NCBI GenBank assembly: GCA_021772295.1
Contig: JAJFMG010000165.1
Coordinates: 1-9,444, forward strand
Direction: 5' to 3'
DNA: 9,444 bases
DNA from: Chlamydiota bacterium
GTDB lineage: Bacteria; Chlamydiota; Chlamydiia; Chlamydiales; Simkaniaceae
Shown piece after piece: positions 7,239-9,444 of the stretch. The notes below the pieces were generated by a model that saw only the letters and a program-made list of their open reading frames with translations, did no database searches and was not told the DNA's origin. The stretch's first letter is position 1. Each line of letters begins with the position of its first letter. The position numbers and the translations under genes were made by a program.

Positions 7239-7913
7239 GTGATTAAAAAAAATGCTTACTTGTTTATTTTTATATCAATGAGTTTACTACTTGCTAGCTG
7301 CTCGAATACAGTTGGCGCTGTTTGGGAAGACACCAAAACAATTGGTCGCTACCTAAATAATAAGGGAAGATTAATGCTTGGTGTAGAAGAAACTGAAATC
7401 ATTTCAGCATCAGACTCTCTGCTTGGTCCTATGGAAGAAGAGTTTATCCCACTTGATGACCATGACTTAAAAGTGCAACATGCAGAATATACTGTACCTC
7501 AAACTGGGCAGAACCCACTTATCAAGGCAACCTCTGACAGCAGTTATTCCAAACCCGAGGGAACTCTTGCAAAACTACTTAAATCTCTTCATTTTAAAAC
7601 GGATATACATACTTTACATGACCAAGGTGACCTCATAGCGATTGAATCAATTGCTTCTTATTTAAAGATCAATCCTAAGGTATCACTTTTTATTGAAGGG
7701 CACTGTGATGAAAGAGCATCAGAGACATATAATTTAGCGCTTGGAACAAGAAGAGCTAATTACGTACGTTCTCAGCTCATTAAAAAAGGTGTTCCAGCAA
7801 ATCGATTATTTGCTATTTCACTTGGCAAAGAAATACCAGTTGATGGGAGTCACACAAAAGCAGCGTGGGCTAAAAACAGAAGAGTTGAGTTCAAAATTTA
7901 TGAAAAAAATTAA
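7239..7913 (+). CDS. pal: Peptidoglycan-associated outer-membrane lipoprotein Pal
   Basis: Pal anchors the outer membrane to peptidoglycan and is handled by TolB. The 224-residue product has a lipoprotein signal ending in the lipobox LLASC, so C21 would be lipidated. Residues 22-108 form an unusually long, partly acidic linker beginning VGAVWEDTKTIGRYL. The OmpA-like domain spans about 109-222. Its core GHCDERASETYNLALGTRRA (155-173 region) carries D157 and R172, spaced 15 apart, matching the OmpA/Pal pair that grips meso-diaminopimelate. NRRVEF near the end completes the family pattern. At 224 residues it is longer than E. coli Pal (173), because of the linker. GTG start with GAGG upstream. 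The last 14 bases overlap the start of the next gene. Confidence 0.95.
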   Translation: MIKKNAYLFIFISMSLLLASCSNTVGAVWEDTKTIGRYLNNKGRLMLGVEETEIISASDSLLGPMEEEFIPLDDHDLKVQHAEYTVPQTGQNPLIKATSDSSYSKPEGTLAKLLKSLHFKTDIHTLHDQGDLIAIESIASYLKINPKVSLFIEGHCDERASETYNLALGTRRANYVRSQLIKKGVPANRLFAISLGKEIPVDGSHTKAAWAKNRRVEFKIYEKN

Positions 7914-8523
7914 TACAGCTATTTGCCTTTCTATCTTACTTCTTTCCTCATGTGGAGCTATTAAATCTACATCAGAGGTTGATCGCCATAAAATGGAAAT
8001 GGCGGTTAATAAACTTCGCACAGAGATCGAAGAGATCAAACACGATCTAAATACCTATCATATTGAGCATCATGTATTAGATGGAAAACTCGTTGATCAA
8101 CAAGAAATGATTGCAAAACTTGAAAGCAAAGATGCTAAAATCGAGCAAATTCAAATTGACAAATTAAAAAAATCGCTTGAATTTATGAAAAAAAAGCAGG
8201 CAACACTTAGTAAGACGCAAGAAAAGATTGCAACTGAAATTCGCAAGCTTTCAACACATACTACAGATACCAACTTTGCTCTTTCTCAAAACAAAAAGCG
8301 TTTATCTGAACTCGAAAAAAACCTTCTTATGCAAAATAAAAGTTTAGCAAAACTTGAAAAAATTACATCAGCACCTATTTTATATGTTGTACAAGATGGA
8401 GATTCCTTAGAAAAGATTGCTAAGAAATTTTCTACGACAATTGAGCAAATCAAAAAGCTCAATAAGCTAGAAAATGATTTAATCAAGATAGGGCAGAAAA
8501 TCAACGTTCCAAGTAACGCCTAG
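7900..8523 (+). CDS. Coiled-coil lipoprotein with C-terminal LysM domain
   Basis: This 207-residue secreted lipoprotein has a signal MKKINTAICLSILLLSSC with a lipobox LSSC (C18). Residues about 28-158 are dominated by charged heptad-like sequence (EIEEIKHDL, KKSLEFMKKKQATLSK, KKRLSELEKNLL), predicted to form long coiled coil. Residues 162-204 are one LysM unit: YVVQDGDSLEKIAKKF, then TTIEQIKKLNKL and IKIGQKINVP, which is expected to bind peptidoglycan glycan chains. No catalytic domain is visible, so it is probably a structural or recruiting factor. It occupies the place of ybgF/cpoB in proteobacterial tol-pal operons, with LysM instead of TPR repeats. By position it is the counterpart of C. 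trachomatis CT601 (from memory). The ATG at 7900 overlaps pal by 14 bases; earlier in-frame starts lie deep in pal and lack the signal peptide. Probably the last gene of the operon. Confidence 0.85.
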   Translation: MKKINTAICLSILLLSSCGAIKSTSEVDRHKMEMAVNKLRTEIEEIKHDLNTYHIEHHVLDGKLVDQQEMIAKLESKDAKIEQIQIDKLKKSLEFMKKKQATLSKTQEKIATEIRKLSTHTTDTNFALSQNKKRLSELEKNLLMQNKSLAKLEKITSAPILYVVQDGDSLEKIAKKFSTTIEQIKKLNKLENDLIKIGQKINVPSNA

Positions 8524-8547
8524 ACTACGCCATCTCTACTAGTTGCA

Positions 8548-8573
8548 GCTCTAGAGTATAGCATCGTCTTTTT
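8548..8573 (+). terminator. Weak candidate terminator after the tol-pal operon
   Basis: GCTCTA (8548-8553) can pair with TATAGC (8557-8562) with one C/T mismatch and a GAG loop; five T's follow at 8569-8573. The stem is short and the T-run is separated from it, so this is only a candidate. An 8-base palindrome CTCTAGAG (8549-8556) lies within. Confidence 0.2.
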
Positions 8574-8597
8574 GCGTTTATAATAATCCACGAATAT

Positions 8598-8655
8598 ATC
8601 TTCTACTCGCCTTTTATTAATATTTATAGCAATAAGCAAATAATAAATAGAAGAT
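8598..8655. repeat. Extended imperfect hairpin
   Basis: Two consecutive stems can form: ATCTTCTA (8598-8605) with TAGAAGAT (8648-8655), and TTTATTA (8613-8619) with TAATAAA (8641-8647). They are separated by a one-sided 7-base bulge at 8606-8612. A small TTAT/ATAA hairpin can form at the tip (8624-8635). No T-run follows on either strand, so it does not fit a normal terminator. Confidence 0.5.
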
Positions 8656-8695
8656 GCAGCTAAAAACAAGAGCCCTAAATAAACACGATATTATT

Positions 8696-8737
8696 TAAAT
8701 TAATTAAGCTAGGGATTTATTTATTAAATTAGGCTAG
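8696..8737. repeat. Short imperfect direct repeat
   Basis: TAAATTAATTAAGCTAG (8696-8712) and TAAATTAGGCTAG (8725-8737) share TAAATTA and GCTAG, with a different filler between them. The right copy continues into TTTAATTT, which can also pair back with AAATTAA of the left copy. The pair lies about 50 bases upstream of the response regulator promoter, a plausible place for a regulator binding site, but AT-rich chance similarity cannot be excluded. Confidence 0.35.
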
Positions 8738-8787
8738 TTTAATTTCATGTACAAAGTTGCTTAGACTCGATTTGAGATGGAAATGAA

Positions 8788-8816
8788 TTGATAACTATGG
8801 ATTTGTTTTTTATAAT
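8788..8816 (+). promoter_or_regulatory. Near-consensus sigma70-type promoter of the response regulator gene
   Basis: The -35 is TTGATA (8788-8793, 5/6), the spacer is exactly 17 bases and the -10 is a perfect TATAAT (8811-8816). Transcription would begin around A8823, leaving a leader of about 47 bases before the ATG. It is the best promoter in the window and in the right place for a single-gene or leading-gene transcript. Confidence 0.8.
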
Positions 8817-8869
8817 AGTGGCACGATTGATGATAGATAAACCCATTTCCACATTCTGAAGGTTCCTAG

Positions 8870-9444
8870 ATGGCCCAAAAAAAACGTATTTTACTCATAG
8901 AAGATGAAGAAGACATCGCTGCATTGTTAAAATTGCAAGCTGAGCTATTTGGATATAAGCTCCATGTTGAAGTAGATGGCATCAATGGCTATCGGGCTAT
9001 AGAAAGAGAAAAGCCCGATCTGGTTATTCTAGATGTAATGCTTCCAGGCCAAAATGGATTCGATGTTTGTCGAAAGATCAAAAATAATCCGGAGCTCAAA
9101 TCTACACCTGTAATTATTCTTTCAGCTAAGGAAGAGGAGCTTGATATTATTTTAGGACTAGAGCTTGGCGCAGACGACTACGTTTCTAAACCTTTTTCTC
9201 CTAAAATCCTCTTTTCTCGTATTAAAGCTGTCATGAGAAGAGGTGCAAGCGCTGAAAAAACAGCTAAATTAATCTCCTTTGGAGATTATGAACTTGATGT
9301 TGATCGCTATTTACTTACTAAAAATGAGCAAACGCTTAGCATCACTCTATCGGAATTTGGAGTTCTCAAGCGACTTTTATCTAACAGAGGTAAAGTTCTT
9401 ACTAGAAATCAATTGCTTGACGACATCCATAATGATGATGCATT
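8870..9444 (+). CDS. OmpR/PhoB-family response regulator (3' end outside window)
   Basis: This is a phosphorylation-controlled transcription factor; 191 codons are visible and the frame is open at the window edge. The receiver domain (about 5-124) has the acidic pair E11-D12, the phosphoacceptor D55 in VILDVMLPG, S85 in IILSAK and K107 in YVSKPF, so all switch residues are present. A winged-helix DNA-binding domain begins near 134 (LISFGDYELDVD), with LTxxEFxVLKxLLSNRGKVLTRNQLL-type residues at about 158-183. The recognition helix is mostly beyond the edge. ATG at 8870 has GAAGG at a 7-base spacing. The intact D55 distinguishes it from chlamydial ChxR, which lacks a functional phosphorylation site. 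Sequence wording is PhoB/PhoP-like, but the signal and the partner kinase are not visible. Confidence 0.92.
   Translation, partial: MAQKKRILLIEDEEDIAALLKLQAELFGYKLHVEVDGINGYRAIEREKPDLVILDVMLPGQNGFDVCRKIKNNPELKSTPVIILSAKEEELDIILGLELGADDYVSKPFSPKILFSRIKAVMRRGASAEKTAKLISFGDYELDVDRYLLTKNEQTLSITLSEFGVLKRLLSNRGKVLTRNQLLDDIHNDDA

Larger units (their letters stand above)
8524..8869. other. Gene-free AT-rich intergenic region
   Basis: These 346 bases hold no convincing coding frame on either strand and no tRNA-like cloverleaf that I could see. They contain a weak terminator candidate, an extended imperfect hairpin (8598-8655), a short direct repeat with CTAG ends (8696-8737) and, at the right end, a near-consensus promoter for the response regulator. 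It is the only large spacer in an otherwise tightly packed window. Confidence 0.7.

Noticed and set aside
7741..7899. Long N-terminal extension of the LysM protein from within pal
   Set aside because: The extension is an out-of-frame reading of the conserved Pal OmpA domain and would bury the lipoprotein signal that begins at ATG 7900.
8598..8655. Reading the two-stem hairpin as an intrinsic terminator
   Set aside because: No T-run follows the stem on either strand, and the stems are AT-rich without a GC core.
8524..8869. tRNA, small protein gene, CRISPR or mobile-element end in the spacer
   Set aside because: No cloverleaf, no regular spacer-repeat pattern, no transposase remnant or flanking target duplication, and only short stop-interrupted frames were found.

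Overview
The window is AT-rich bacterial DNA whose gene content and order point to the phylum Chlamydiae, more likely an environmental ('chlamydia-like') lineage than a Chlamydia species. From memory, the series sdhB-sdhA-sdhC-tatD facing exbB-exbD-(TonB/TolA-like)-tolB-pal-(LysM protein) matches the Chlamydia trachomatis block around CT591 to CT601. Individual features agree: a three-subunit, Bacillus-type succinate dehydrogenase with a single enlarged cytochrome subunit, a short Tol-Pal cluster, and many very short intergenic gaps. The species cannot be fixed from the sequence alone.

Left part (1-4035, minus strand): tatD, then after about 100 bases sdhC, sdhA and the first 75 codons of sdhB, which runs off the left edge. 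sdhCAB encodes a membrane-anchored succinate:quinone oxidoreductase. SdhA carries the FAD site and the succinate-binding residues. SdhB carries the first [2Fe-2S] motif. SdhC carries all four haem-ligating histidines. SdhC has about 113 extra residues between its third and fourth helices compared with Bacillus subtilis SdhC. TatD is a metal-dependent hydrolase that is unrelated in mechanism to respiration.

Middle part (4035-8523, plus strand): a compact six-gene operon. The first three genes encode an ExbB/TolQ-like and ExbD/TolR-like proton-driven motor and a lysine-rich TonB/TolA-like transmission protein. They are followed by periplasmic TolB, the lipoprotein Pal and a second lipoprotein with a coiled coil and a C-terminal LysM. 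Together they look like a trans-envelope Tol-Pal machine joining inner membrane, peptidoglycan and outer membrane. The genes touch or overlap (ATGA, TAATG, a 14-base overlap), and a TTGACA promoter lies in the gap shared with tatD. The LysM protein occupies the place held by ybgF/cpoB in proteobacterial tol-pal operons.

Right part (8524-9444): about 346 bases without a gene, very AT-rich, holding an extended imperfect hairpin, a short direct repeat and a near-consensus sigma70-type promoter (TTGATA, 17 bases, TATAAT). That promoter drives an OmpR/PhoB-family response regulator with an intact phosphoacceptor site. Its DNA-binding domain is cut by the right edge. No RNA genes, insertion sequences, prophage genes or CRISPR arrays were seen.
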